DNA of 64,000 nt from Desmodesmus armatus (GCA_007449985.2 VIIQ02000709.1:62001-126000); one strand, 5' to 3'; numbered from the stretch's first letter, positions 33,371 to 44,527 are shown. The notes: generated by a model not told the origin, from the letters alone. Numbers and translations: made by a program.

Positions 33371-33916
33371 TTAGTAGGACCAGGGCCACGAGGGCACCCA
33401 GTCCTCCACCAGCTTGGCAACAGCTGCAAAGGAGAAGCTGCTGTCTGCTGTGGACTCAGCTGCAGCGGCCTCGGCTGCTTGCTGCTGCAGCAGCAGAGCG
33501 GCCTCGGCTGCTTGCTGCTGCTGCAGGGCTGCTGCAGCTGCTGCCTCAGCTGCCTGCTGCTCCAGCAGTGGTGCATACTGCTGCTCCAGCTGCTGCACCT
33601 CCTGCTGCATCTGGCTGTACACCTCGTCCAGCTCGGCCATGAAGGGCGCGAGAAGCTCTGCCCTGGCCTCCACGGACTGCAAGCGGGCTGCCAGCTGGGC
33701 ACGAGTGAGGGTGAAGTCGCTCATGGCCTCAGCTGCTTCCCTGTTGAGGGCATCGACCTGCCGGATGATGGAGGGAATCTCGGCCCTCCTCAGCTTGCTG
33801 TAGGAGACAAAGCCGGCACGACGCCTCTGAGGCTTCTCAGAAGCCTCACGGGGAGCCCTTCCCCAAACCGGGTGGGTGCTCTCCATGAACTCTGCGACCT
33901 CGGCCGAGATTGTCAT
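33371..33916 (-). CDS. Coiled-coil protein with C-terminal W-x-PSW-x-W motif, 181 aa
   Basis: A single open frame starts at the ATG at 33916, about 80 bases after an ATAAAT box. Residues about 5-45 are basic and proline-containing (FMESTHPVWGR, RRRAGFVSYSKLRRAEIPS). Residues 45-150 are a long helix, probably coiled coil, becoming Gln/Ala-rich (MQQEVQQLEQQYAPLLEQQ). The end reads FAAVAKLVEDWVPSWPWSY. The 166-aa protein at 53.4 kb ends YAAVAEFVEAWTPSWVWAF, so these are paralogues. Both lack introns, share promoter layout and downstream tail, and are followed by a tRNA-like sequence. Function unknown. A mobile-element or virus-like gene is possible, because the conserved unit includes flanking sequence. 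Confidence 0.78.
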   Translation of the reverse strand: MTISAEVAEFMESTHPVWGRAPREASEKPQRRRAGFVSYSKLRRAEIPSIIRQVDALNREAAEAMSDFTLTRAQLAARLQSVEARAELLAPFMAELDEVYSQMQQEVQQLEQQYAPLLEQQAAEAAAAAALQQQQAAEAALLLQQQAAEAAAAESTADSSFSFAAVAKLVEDWVPSWPWSY

Positions 33917-33985
33917 GATTGGTATTGTTTGTTTGGTTGTTGGTAATAGGTGAATGTGTTTGTGAATGGTTGTGGAGTGGGCCAC

Positions 33986-34140
33986 CTGGCGCCATTTATG
34001 CAGGGCGGGTGGCAAAGCCAAAGCTCAACTCTGAGCCCGAGCTCAGAGGCTGAGAACGCGCTCACCGTGCCTCAACTCGGACTCAGACTCAGAGTTGAGT
34101 CTGAGGCATTTCCAAATCGAGCTCAGGGCTTATAAGCAGC
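33986..34140. promoter_or_regulatory. Divergent promoter region with two TATA-like boxes and an inverted repeat
   Basis: ATAAAT on the minus strand (33994-33999) serves the coiled-coil gene. TATAAG on the plus strand (34131-34136) lies 95 bases before the small ORF. Between them CTCAACTCTGAG (34024-34035) and CTCAGAGTTGAG (34088-34099) form a perfect 12-bp inverted repeat within a CTCAG/GAGTC-rich block, a candidate operator for a dimeric factor. Confidence 0.5.
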
Positions 34141-34230
34141 TTGCGACAACCTTGGAACGATAACTCAGTACGCACAATCGTTGCAACATACAGCCAACTT
34201 ACTTTTATTCATCCAGATCTACAAGTTATC

Positions 34231-34386
34231 ATGGCATCTGCACAGTTCGAAAGCCTTCTGGCCTTCTGGCGCCAGCTGGAGGCTGGTGACAGCCTGTCGC
34301 GGAGCTCATCGTGGCGCTCAAGTCCATCCCTTTCTCGTAGGCGGTCCTACAAGGATGTCCTTGTAGGCCGTCCTTCCTGCCAGTAG
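34231..34386 (+). CDS. Small Ser/Arg-rich ORF, 51 aa
   Basis: The ATG follows a CA-rich leader and a TATAAG box. The protein has a helical start (ASAQFESLLAFWRQLEAGD) and a serine/arginine tail (SRSSSWRSSPSLSRRRSYKD), ending at TAG. It diverges from the coiled-coil gene and shares its promoter region. No counterpart was found beside the 53.4 kb paralogue. Unrecognised; the RS-like tail might be phosphorylated or bind nucleic acid. Confidence 0.45.
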   Translation: MASAQFESLLAFWRQLEAGDSLSRSSSWRSSPSLSRRRSYKDVLVGRPSCQ

Positions 34387-34447
34387 GCAGGCCCACATCA
34401 AGAGTCAGGTAGGGTGCATTGCCAGCATGACTTCAGTCCCCAGGTAG

Positions 34448-35075
34448 TGCAGCTGCTGTGTGCTTCTGCTGCTGTTGTTGCCCTTGCAGCGGGTCCTGTG
34501 GTGTTGCCCCCTAGAGGGCTTCCACACAGTCAGCACTGAGCCCCACTACAATCATACTGAGGGGAGTGCTGGTGGGTGGGAAGGGTCTAGGTCCTTCCTG
34601 CATTCCAGGCTCTTGAGCTTGGGGTGCATGGCCTCACTGAGGGGCCTACACCTGGGCCTACTGTGTGTTGGTGCAAGATGGCGATGAAGTGTGCACGGCT
34701 GTACTATCATGGAGCTGCTGTTGTGAGGGCGGTGCGCTCACACCACCCGGTCCTTGTGACCAACCAACCAAAAACGGTGTCTTTCGACACCACCATACCC
34801 TTGGAAAGGGTTGTTACGGGCTGTTCATGACTTGTTTGGGTCTGTCACACTGGCACTCTACTACTGGACTGCACAAATGAGCACCACAACTGTGCATGCT
34901 TCTCGGGACTTGCTGTGCATTGAATGCTACTCGCACTCTGTCGCATCATCACTCTGCTGATTTGAATGATCATGTGCAACATACACCTGCAGCTGCCAAC
35001 ACCTGCGTGTTAATAGAGATAGCTGCTGGCTGCATGGGTGACAAGGTCCATACACATATACACTTCTGCAGAGAC
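34448..35075 (+). repeat. Dispersed repeat, copy 1 (second copy 62411-63085)
   Basis: Both copies share long blocks such as GTTGTTGCCCTTGCAG, GAGTGCTGGTGGGTGGGAAG, ATGGCCTCACTGAGGGGCCT and GATAGCTGCTGGCTGCATGG, in the same order and orientation. Overall similarity is high, with scattered changes. This copy lacks about 20 bases at the site of two hairpins in the other copy. No terminal repeats or target duplications are obvious and no protein is recognisable. Confidence 0.75.
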
Positions 35076-38000
35076 CTGCAAGCGGCTACACACTGTGTGC
35101 TATGACAAACCAAGAGGAGCTGCATACCAACTCATGTACAGCTGTAGGTTACACGTAGCCCATTGCAAACAGGCTCGCATGCAGTCACCGTCCAGCTGAT
35201 GGTTGGTAGCGATGGAAAGCAACCACCCAGATGCACACCCTGTGCTGTACGTGCGTGTTATACACACCAAAGTAAGGCATCACTGTTGCATTGTGACACA
35301 GCGTTGTGCGAATGACGTTACATGCCGCAAACCGTTGGCAGTGCCTGCCGAAACATCCTCACAAGATCACCAGTTGGCAGCTGCAGCTACTGCAGCCTGC
35401 TCAATTGATCACTTAGCGCTTGCTCAACCCCCTCCCTCACAGGCCCCTAGCTGCCGCCAGCAACAAGGACCACCATATGAGCCAGCTGCGCAGCGCTTCA
35501 ACTGTGTGCCTGCTGCTGGGCCCAACAGCTGCCCTCATGGCTCAGGTCACCTAGCATCACTGCTTGCACGCCAGAACCTGCAACGGCACATGCAGTTGTC
35601 GCACACGTCATCATTTAGCACATAGGTATGTAATCATGACATACAGTCCTGCTTGGCACAACAGATCCAGGCAACGGACCAGCACTGTGTCATACTTGTC
35701 AAGCCTCCTGGAGGCACATAGCGCGCAGGGCTGGGTGCTCCTGGCTGTTGCCAAGGCTTGCTGCTGTGCCGGTGCTGTCGTTGCCAGTAGCAGTGCAGCA
35801 GCTGCTGTGCTGGCGCTTGCTGCTGCAGCAGCTGCTGCCACTGCATTGCCTGAAGTTTGCTCAAGCAGCCCCTCTGCCCTGCTGTGACAAGCAAGCCTGC
35901 TGCTGCTGTTGAGGCAGAACCACTGTGCTACACTCGCTCCCCACCCCCCCACCCCCGGCCGTGCGCTCTCCACTGTCTACTGAGGTAGTACCATAGCATA
36001 CCCAACCCTTGTTGAGCAGAAAGCCGTGCCCTCACCGCAGCAACCAGTTGCAGGGCCCAACAAGGGTTTAGGCAACACATGCACACTGATCCACAACACC
36101 CCTCCCACAACCTGCAACCCAACCCAGCCCCACTTTCACCCCTAAACAGTGGCTGTTGCCATGTGCAGATGGCACCTGCAGAAAAATCAGCTGTGCCTTA
36201 CCTTGTCGTACTGGTCAGGTCAGCTGGGGTACAATCCTGATGTGCAGCTGCATCTCAGGGTGTTGCTCGCCAGCGGCGGGGCAGTACAGTTTTGGTAGGA
36301 AGTTGTAGCGCAACAACAGACACCTGCAAGAAGGCCGCAATCAGCATACACACAGCCTGCTGTTGCTCCATTGCTATGTGCTGGCATGCCACAACCAGCA
36401 AAAACACTCCCACTGCAAGTTGCAAAGAACAAGAGGACTTTTCCCAAGCGTGCTGAACAGAATCACAGCTCAAACTAGCAGAAAACTGACACCGCTGCTG
36501 CCAGTCCCTGCTCCTTGACCAGACAGCATGCAGCTGCTGTGCTGGCACACCACACACATTCAGAAGCATGATGCACTTCAGGCGGGCCCTTCAGCGCTGC
36601 TGCGGGTTTGAGCTGACAGCAGGCATCACCCACCAGGTTGAATGCCCCAGCACACTCGCCCAAAGACCCCCCCCCCAACACACACGCACTCAAGTACATG
36701 TACAACGAGAAGCAGCGAGGCTCTGCATACATGTACTGAGCAGTCGCAGGGTGCCACACAGTCACCCAGCAGGCGTTCCCACCTGCTTGCAACAGAAGAC
36801 TGGCGCACCCAGCAAAACAGCACTGACACAGTGCCACTGTGCGCCACAGGTGCAGCCTCCAGGTACAGTGACAGTCTGACGATGAGCATGGTGAATCACC
36901 AGTGGTGATCGGTCCACACCTGACGGAGCGGCTTTATTGCTGACACTGTGGTCAAATCAAGCCACGACACAGATTGTGGCGGCACCATTGCCCTGCACAT
37001 GCCCGCTCTGTGAACCCTTGAGGACATGACCACCAGGGCATTGGTGCATCCGCTGAAAGCTTTCCACTGCCTGCAAGCTCCGCTTCCTGAAAACCTCCCC
37101 CTGGCATCACCATTTCCCAGCCACCCTTACCAAAAACAAACAGTACTCACCGCACACGTCATCTTACAGCATGAGGCTGTTCAGCCTTCCAAAGAATGCA
37201 GCAGGGGGCCGCCATGCACTGCATCAAATAGCGCGCCAGCCGCATGGCCACTGCTGCCATGGCAGCAATGACTGCAGCTGTGGGATTCCAGAGGGGCTGC
37301 TGCTCTCAGGGCTAATTATAATGGTCACTGCTGTCACTGCTATCCTGCTGCTGCTGCTGCTACTGCTGCTGCCAAAGCAACGGTTGCTGCTGTCCTGTTA
37401 CTGCCGCCGGCGAGGTTTTCGCTCCTGCTGATGTTGTTGTGGCTGCGCTGTTGTTGCTGCTGCAGCTGCAGTGGTGTGGGGCAGACAGGATCTTACAAAG
37501 TAATCAACGTCACTGCTGCATGCACCCAGAGGAGAGGGGTGGGGTCCAAGAATGAGCTACATCCCAGGCAGCCTCATTGGGGCTGCCCCCTTGAAGGGAG
37601 CACAGGCATCCTTGATGACACAGAGGGATGTAACAGAGTGAGTCATGGTGTGTCATCAGTTGAAAAGCTACCATTGCGTTGAAACGAAGTCGCTTCACTC
37701 CACAAGACTATTTAAGATATCCACAGACAAACACGTTTTCCAATACTTACTCAATTCATCGTCATCAGAGGCTGATGGGCACAGTCAGCACACAGATCAC
37801 CTGCTGCAGATCTGCAATCCAATTGTCTCGTTGTGCCGTCAGCTTCCTTCTACTCCTTTAGCTTGGTGAGATCCAAGTTGCATTGCGACAGGTGCGACCC
37901 TTACTCCCTAGTCCGCAAGGGCTGGTTCATTCAGGTGCTGAAGCAGCTGCTGTGCTGTTGTACTGCAACTGGCACATGTGCCAGTTTCAGTTCCCATGTC

Positions 38001-38076
38001 CTCTGACCATGTGGTTTGCCATTACCTTGCATAATTACTTGTTTGGATTTGTACTGGTTTGCTGCTGTCGTTGCAG
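35076..38076. other. Long stretch without a supported gene
   Basis: One weak plus-strand exon candidate at about 35444-35547, after CCCTCACAG (SCRQQQGPPYEPAAQRFN), has no partners. A CTG/CAG-rich block lies at 35750-35860. Around 37330-37470, CTGCTGCTG tracts dominate. Nothing else could be supported. Confidence 0.35.
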
Positions 38077-38086
38077 GGCGCCACGA

Positions 38087-39568
38087 ATGTCCGACGAGCC
38101 AGCGTACTTCCCACTGCTGGCACTGCCAGACCCCTGCCTGCTGGCAGTGCTGCAGTGCTGTGCAGTGGAAGACCAGCGCAGCGTGCTCAGTGCTGCTAGG
38201 GAGCACAGCAGGCTGCACCAGGCAGCTGTGGCAGCGCTGTCCAGCATCAGCATAGCTGTGCCCGGACAGCAGCATGCGGATAGTGTGCTGCTGTACTTGG
38301 ACAGGCACAGCAGCCATGTTAGCAGCCTGAAGCTGTGGGGGCCTGCAGGAGACCAGCTGACCCTTGCTCAGCTACCTTCCAGCCTGCAGCTGCACAGCCT
38401 GGAGCTTGCGAGGTGGGAGTTGCAGTTGATGCAGGGGAATGGCTTTCAGGGCGTGCTGGGGGCTGCCGCTGCTGGGCCACCACCCCTCAAACAGTTGCGG
38501 CTCGGTGATTGCACGCTGCTTGACGGGGTGGAGGCTCTTGAAGCAGCACTGCTGCAGCTGCCTGCACTGGAGCACCTCAGCCTTTGCAACATTTTCGATG
38601 AGGTGGCTGAAGCAGGGCTCTACTTCCCAAGCAGGGTGTTGCAGCAGCTGCCGCAGCTCACCTACCTTGAGCTGGCTGGAGTCAGTGTGCAGGGCCCTGG
38701 TGAGGCCGCCCGCGCCCTGCAGCCCCTGCAGGCGCTGACTCGGCTGGCCGACCTGCGGCTTGCAGTGGTAGATGTAGAGGCAGATGATGACTGGAATGAT
38801 GACCTTTGGCTGTTGATCACTGACAGCATGCTGTCAAGTGCAGCCCATCTCACGCGCCTGGCGCTGACACGTTCTGTGTTTGTGCCAGGCGCTTTGGGCC
38901 ACATCACCAAAGTGCAGCACCTGGTGTTAACAAACTGCATCGTGTGCCCGCATGTCGGTGCAGCGGAAAGCTTGGCGCCGCTGCTGTCCCAGCTGCAGCA
39001 CCAGACGCAGCTGACACACTTGGACCTCAGGCACACCGTGCAGGCTGGTGATGAGCGCATCCCTCCTGCAGCTTACGCAGCACTGACAGCAAGCAGCAAG
39101 CTGCAGCGCCTCAGCATCAGCGGGTGCACACTGCCAGCAGGTGTCCTGCAGCTCCTGTTTCCTGCTGGCAGGCAGCTGCTGCACCTAACGTACCTCGACA
39201 TCTCAGAGGTGCAGCAGGCGCCAAACGGTGCTGCCCAAGCATTGGAAGGCAGCCGCATTGTCAGCTGCTGCCCCAGCCTGCAGTCTTTGGACATGCGCTT
39301 ATTGAGCTACGATGCACAGCAGCTGGTTGCACTGCAGGGGCTAAGCGGGCTGCACACGTTGCACCTGGTGGCTGGTATACCTGAACGTACAGGGAATGTC
39401 GGACACACACGGGAGTCTCTGCAGGCGGTGTGTCAGCTAACAGGGTTGAGGGAGCTGGAGCTGCGTGTCTACAGCTGGTATCCTAAAGAGCTGCTGCTCA
39501 CACAGCTGCAGCAGCTGCAGCAACTGCAACATTTGACAGCACTGACCTACAGGAAGACGAGCTACTAG
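38087..39568 (+). CDS. F-box-like / leucine-rich-repeat protein, 493 aa
   Basis: The ATG lies just after an acceptor (TCGTTGCAG, ends 38076), so a 5' untranslated exon is likely upstream. Residues 7-45 match the F-box-like start of the 0.1 kb gene (LPDPCLLAVLQCC, SRLHQAAVAALSS). LRR units follow (LPALEHLSLCNIF, LPQLTYLELAGVSVQG, LTHLDLRHTVQAGD, LQRLSISGCTLPAG, LTGLRELELRVYSW). It lacks the long acidic tract of its paralogue. The frame ends RKTSY TAG at 39568. The separate segment 39839-39940, after ATGTGCAG, reads ADDEPVWRQLQQLYLGD and matches the last exon of the first gene, but no donor before the stop connects to it. The C-terminus may thus be shortened. Probably a substrate-recruiting or interaction protein. 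Confidence 0.8.
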   Translation: MSDEPAYFPLLALPDPCLLAVLQCCAVEDQRSVLSAAREHSRLHQAAVAALSSISIAVPGQQHADSVLLYLDRHSSHVSSLKLWGPAGDQLTLAQLPSSLQLHSLELARWELQLMQGNGFQGVLGAAAAGPPPLKQLRLGDCTLLDGVEALEAALLQLPALEHLSLCNIFDEVAEAGLYFPSRVLQQLPQLTYLELAGVSVQGPGEAARALQPLQALTRLADLRLAVVDVEADDDWNDDLWLLITDSMLSSAAHLTRLALTRSVFVPGALGHITKVQHLVLTNCIVCPHVGAAESLAPLLSQLQHQTQLTHLDLRHTVQAGDERIPPAAYAALTASSKLQRLSISGCTLPAGVLQLLFPAGRQLLHLTYLDISEVQQAPNGAAQALEGSRIVSCCPSLQSLDMRLLSYDAQQLVALQGLSGLHTLHLVAGIPERTGNVGHTRESLQAVCQLTGLRELELRVYSWYPKELLLTQLQQLQQLQHLTALTYRKTSY

Positions 39569-39838
39569 TACCAGTACTGCCTGTACTGCTCAAGCAGGAG
39601 GTGGGTTGCGCTTCTTTGAGCCTCGTTGGCTGTGCCTTGACTGATTTGAAGATCTGCGTCATGATTCTGGGTGCTTGATGTTGATGCTGACACCGCAAGC
39701 GCTGCCGATGTCACGCAATAAGCATACTTCTAATGTAGCTCCCTGCCTGCCGCTCCTGAACACCTCCCTGTGTCGCATTCTGTCACTTCATGTATGTCCC
39801 TGTGCTCATGTCGTGTACACGGATCGCGTTATGTGCAG

Positions 39839-39940
39839 GGCGCGGATGATGAGCCTGTGTGGCGGCAGCTGCAGCAGCTCTACCTGGGTGATGGTGGCCC
39901 GGATGTGGCTCAGCAGGCGGCTGCAGCACTGGCACAGTGA
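39839..39940 (+). pseudogene. Orphan last exon of the F-box/LRR family
   Basis: 34 codons including the stop, after TATGTGCAG. It reads GADDEPVWRQLQQLYLGDGG and ends in TGA. It matches the final exon of the 0.1 kb paralogue in position and sequence, but the upstream frame here stops before a usable donor. Confidence 0.5.
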
Positions 39941-40049
39941 CAGCTTCAAGCACCACTGCGGCGGTGGCGGCAGGGCGTGATACAGGTGACCCTGTGTAGG
40001 GGCAACGTTTTGGTCGGCATGATGGGCAAGGACTGGCGCAGTTGAAGGA

Positions 40050-40378
40050 CTATGCACATGCAGCTTCACAGGGGCTGTTTCCAACACCGGATTTTTACAC
40101 CATTGCTGTCACTGTTTGTGCTGCTGTGGCTTTGGCTGTGCAGGATGCTGGTGGTGAGCCTGTGTGGCGACAGCGGCAGTGGTGACCCAGTGCAACTCCA
40201 GACAGGCATCATGCAGCAGCGCGGACAGAGCGACTCACTCAGAGCCATCGTGTGGCAGAAGTCTGCTGCAGGCCTGCTGCAAACAGGCCTGCAGACGGTG
40301 GGGGTTGCGGCTGGGCCTGAAGTTTATGGTGAGCTTGAGGTTGCGGGCTGGTGGGATGTTGCTTACCTCCAGGGCTGA
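40050..40378 (+). repeat. Relic segment similar to 28490-28800
   Basis: Contains another DAGGEPVWR block after TTGGCTGTGCAG, then a frame break (TGGTGACCC). A coding-like tail reads SLRAIVWQKSAAGLLQTGLQ and ends in TGA at 40376-40378. Likely a second, decayed copy of the end of an LRR-family gene. Confidence 0.5.
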
Positions 40379-40653
40379 ACCCTACGCGCAGAGCCTTCAG
40401 CATGTGCGTCACTTCGGCAGGCCCAAAACCTTGATGTGCAGGCGTGTAGTGCCGCACGGTGCATGATCTGCCGTCCTGGGTGCTGCAGCCTCCGCGGCAC
40501 TGTATCACCCGTGCTGTTGTGAAAGGGCTGAAGTGGCTGTCGTCAAGCATTCATCTTGCTGGCAAGATGCACACTGAGCTTGCATTGGACCTTATGCCGC
40601 ATGCAGCACATCACGCTGTGGCCCAACCGGGTATCATCTGGCTCACAGGCATT

Positions 40654-41714
40654 ATGATAATGGCTGCTGTCTGGTCGCAGAGGTTTGACAAGCTAGAGAG
40701 GCTGCACAAGGCTGTGGCTGCGGGAGACAACAACTATGACTACGATGCTGCAAGCAGTGTCCTGCAGCACCGCCGTCAGCAGGTCAGCACAGCAGCTTGG
40801 CATCTTTGATGCAAGGGCTCCATCTGCGATGTGCTTGCCGCATGCAGTGCTGAACACTTTGATGTTTGCAACAACGCTTGCCTGCCACTACATGCCTTCC
40901 TTGCGCCATGCTGGTATGTACAATGCCACATGGTCCATGCGTGAAACACCGCTGTGCTGCTGTGACCCTTTCATAGTACCATTGACTAAACTTGACTGAT
41001 GCCATGGCTGTTGCGCAGGTGGCGTCATTGGGCGCAGGTGCTGACACCGCTGTTGACAAGGCTGGCGCCAGCGATCACAAGGCAAGTCCTGATACTTCAG
41101 CCTAATTCAAGAGGCCCCCTTAGGGCCTAAGATCAAGGATAGCTGCCAGTTTCTTTGCAGGTCACCTGCAGCTAGGGTCATTGCTGCATGCACTGCATGT
41201 TCATATGACAACAGCCGCAGCAGTTTGGAAGTCTGACTGCACACTGCCGGCAGCTGCGCGCACCTGATGCTCCGGTAACGCATGCATGCAGTAGCTGCTG
41301 CTGTGCTGTGTCAGCACGACCTTGCCAACACATATGTTTACACAATGCCTTTTCCTGCAGGCACTGGCGGACGATGCCTACATGATGCCCACAGACGTGA
41401 GCCAGGTTAATGATGTGCCTGCTGGGGAGCCAGCATGCGGCCCAAAACCTACCCTGCCAGGCGATCCCCTGGCCACCTCCACAGCAGTCTCCACAGCCCA
41501 GCAGCCCAGCAAGCCAATGATTGCCACCAGCTCCAGCAGTGCACCCACTGTGAGCTTGTCGCCCCTCACCGGCCTCTTTGAGGGCCTGAAGAGCATTGTC
41601 TGGACAGCATGGACTGCATCCTCACCCACAAAGCAGCAGGCCATGCCTTGTGATGACCAGCAGGCTGCAGAGGCTGGTGACAGCTGCCCTGCGCACATTT
41701 GCGGCATGTGGTGA
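40654..41714 (+). CDS. Three-exon gene with a GC-AG intron (40654-40782, 41019-41081, 41361-41714)
   Basis: All junctions are phase 0. Exon 1 reads WSQRFDKLERLHKAVAAGD and ends RRQQ|GTCAGC. Exon 2 is 21 codons, ending GASDHK at AAG|GCAAGT, a GC donor. Exon 3 follows TTTCCTGCAG and reads ALADDAYMMPTDVSQVND, a Pro/Ser/Thr-rich middle, GLFEGLKSIVWTAW and HICGMW TGA. The total is 181 aa. The frame is open upstream of the ATG, so the start is provisional. The terminal GMW recurs in the gene at 56.4-58.5 kb. Family not recognised. Confidence 0.65.
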
Positions 41715-42480
41715 TTGCGGCTGCTGAAGTCCGTATTTGTTGCGGCGGATTGTGGTTGTTTGGCCTGTTACAGCGGCTGAGTTGGAAGTTCTGCTTGGGT
41801 GAGCCCGGCTGCCACACCTGGCTCAGATGCCCCATCCTGCGAGTTCTGGATCTTTTTCCCCCTGATGGATTGACGTTTTCTCCAATTTGTGATGCACATA
41901 CAGCGCGCAGGCCCCGCCAAGACTCCCGCTGGCGCCCTTGTGACCCGCACCATAGCTTCAGTTTTGTCACACACGTGTGCACCGTGTGCTAACAGGACAT
42001 ATTTCATGGTGTGAGGGAGTGCAGTGTAACAAGCTTGAGATTGATGGGTGGCCCAATATGGGGCTGTGGCTTGATTTGCTGCATGGCTCTGCTGAATGTC
42101 TCCAAGCTGTTCACTTGGGAAGATCACTGACAGGCAGCCGCTGCTGTCAGTGACAGGCAGCTGACAGCAATGGCAGTGCCTGCATGCGGCCTCGGCCTTG
42201 CCTGGGCTACTATCACGGCATCAGTCTGTTGCAAAGATCTATGTGTGGGTGATTATTGTGAATCAACTGGCATGCCGCTTGCAAGTGCAAGTTCAACCAG
42301 TGCGGCACTGGGTTGGGTATAAGTCTCTGGCTCTAAGCAAAGAACACACATACTGAAGTTGTTGTACAGGCTGGCACAGTAGAGGCAACAAACATGCAGT
42401 CAGAAAAGCCAAACTAGGAAAGTCAGCACACCTGAATTGTCTGCTGCAGTCAACTAACCTCAGCTCAGCCACACCAGCCC
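41715..42480. other. No supported gene
   Basis: No spliced frame found. Probably 3' flank of the three-exon gene. Confidence 0.4.
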
Positions 42481-42714
42481 ATGAGATGCGCAGCAGCAGG
42501 CGGCTGCTGTTTTTGCAAAGCAACCGGGAGTCCTACTCCCTGTGGTGACCAGCAACTGCAGCAGCGGCCACTGGCCCCTGGTGTGGCACACCTTGATACT
42601 GAGGAGCTGCTGCTGCTGCTGACCAGTATGGCGACAGTGCTTGCAAAAGCATCAGGCATTGCCTTGATGCACCGGCTGGCAGTATGCTCTGTGGGGGCGC
42701 TGCCAGTGGTGTGA
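42481..42714 (+). CDS. Exon-like open frame
   Basis: After CCACACCAG, the frame reads DQQLQQRPLAPGVAHLDTEE, LLLLLTSMATVLAKASGIAL and ends SVGALPVV TGA. The second half is hydrophobic and could be a membrane helix. No partner exons. Weak. Confidence 0.3.
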   Translation: MRCAAAGGCCFCKATGSPTPCGDQQLQQRPLAPGVAHLDTEELLLLLTSMATVLAKASGIALMHRLAVCSVGALPVV

Positions 42715-43299
42715 AATGGCTGGGGGCCAGGGGGGTTGTGCTGAGTTGGGTGTTGTGTATGAGTTCCGAGGTCTCATGTCTCAGGAACTTGGTGTGGGCA
42801 TATAGATCAAGGTACCGGACATGCAGAGGCAGCCACTTGACTCGTGTCGTGCTGTTGTGTGTGGTGTCTGCAGGCCACCTCGTTGCACCACAGCACTCTG
42901 CTGCTTTGTGAAGTTGCGTCAGCAGGTGTTTACAGTGGGACTCCATGGGTGCATGCTTACAGCAGACCTGTGGGCACTGCCCCATAGTATGCAGGTTCCT
43001 GCAGAAGCCGATCCTAGTAGCTGCCAGCACAGTTTCTGAAACCATCCCATGTGGTCTCATGAGCAGCAACTGCCTGCTGTACTGTTCTTATGCAACTGGT
43101 GGTGCCTGATGGCATCAGAAGAACCTCAAAGCGCAACAGTCATCCGATGAGTGAGTGAGTGAGTTACCCAAACAGGGATCACCAAGGACAAACATGCAGT
43201 TATGCAGCTGCGGGCACAATGCCATGTGTGGCAAAGAGACACAGCTATCAAAACACCACAGTGCGCATGCAGAAGGTGCAACAGGAGGTGCGCGGCACT

Positions 43300-43845
43300 T
43301 CACTTGCGGGCCAGCTGCTGGTTGACATCCCTCAGCACTGAGTCAACCTCCCACTGCTTCTTCTTTGCCTGCTGCCTGCACTTGACTGCTGCTCTGTGCT
43401 CTGCCTTGACTGCTGCCAGTGTCTGCTGGGGCTTGGCCCCCTGCACTGCAGCTGCAGTCCTGTGCTTGGCCTTGTCGGCAGCTGCTGCTGCTGTTGCTGC
43501 GGCTGCTTCTGTTGTTGACAAGTGTGCTGCCAGGCAGCTGGCCTTCCTGACACCACCTGATGCTACTGAGAGGTAACTGGCGTTGTGGTGGGCCTGCTTG
43601 CTGCTGCGCTGGGCCTGTTTGGCTGCCTTTGCTGTGGCATTGACAGCCTTCTCAGTGTGGTTCTGCAGAGCCTTCACCTTCTGCTTGGCCTTCTGGTTTG
43701 CCCTGCTGTTCTTCCTGTGGCGCTGCTGGCTGCCTGCACCTCGCTTCCTTGCGTTAGAGCTGCTGGCAGCTGCTGCGCCCTGCTGTACTGGAGCTGGCTG
43801 TATGTCTGTGCTGCTGCTGGGTGCCTCAAGTTGGTGGTCTGTGAC
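43300..43845 (-). CDS. Terminal exon of a Lys/Ala/Gln-rich helical protein (181 codons)
   Basis: The minus strand opens in phase 0 after CCAACTGCAG and runs to TGA. A Ser/Pro/Gln leader (QLEAPSSSTDIQPAPVQQ) precedes basic clusters (ARKRGAGSQQRHRKNSRANQ). Helical coiled-coil stretches follow (KVKALQNHTEKAVNATAKAA; AAADKAKHRTAAAVQGAKPQ; AAVKCRQQAKKKQWEVDSVL). Upstream minus-strand exons probably lie near 44260-44300 (QVPDVPKKVAQFASV before GTAAGT) but could not be joined with confidence. A nucleic-acid-associated role is plausible from charge alone. Confidence 0.55.
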   Translation of the reverse strand, partial: VTDHQLEAPSSSTDIQPAPVQQGAAAASSSNARKRGAGSQQRHRKNSRANQKAKQKVKALQNHTEKAVNATAKAAKQAQRSSKQAHHNASYLSVASGGVRKASCLAAHLSTTEAAAATAAAAADKAKHRTAAAVQGAKPQQTLAAVKAEHRAAVKCRQQAKKKQWEVDSVLRDVNQQLARK

Positions 43846-44527
43846 CTGCAGTTGGAAAAGAACAGGGCAACATGCAACCTAAGCGTGCTGCAAGCAGGGT
43901 TGATTGCTGCCAGCACACTGCAACTGCACATGGGGACTCACAGCCTGTGAGTGAGGTTGCAGTAGTACTGCAACCTGGCACGACATATGGGGACCGACCT
44001 CTTCCTGCTGTTGTTGCCTGCACCATGTTGGGGAGCACCCAGCCATGCTGAGCAGTCTGAATGCCATGGGGGACAATCTCTGCTGGCCCTGCACCACACG
44101 CCTCTTGGAGTGGTGGCAATACACGGCAGTGCTGTGCTGGACTGACACCTCACTACAGCACTGCCTGTGACTGCGGATGCTGTGCACTGTGCCCCTTGAC
44201 GGACCAGCAGCTGCAAATCCTGGGTATATTTTCTGGCATGAAGGCAGTAGCGCCACTTACCACGCTGGCAAACTGCGCAACCTTCTTCGGGACGTCCGGC
44301 ACTTGGAGGGGTGGGCTGCAGGCAAAAAAATGCAGTGGAAACTAACCAAGGGCGAGCAGTCATTCGGTGTGAACTGAGGTTTTCTATCACGTGCACGTTT
44401 CCACAACGTACTACGCTGCTGCAGGTGCATGGCAGCATGTGCTGGGTGCATGATGACAGCAGACATGTCTTGCTGCACCTTGCCAACTGCTGTGCACCCA
44501 ATCAGGCAGTCCACGGACATGCCTAGC

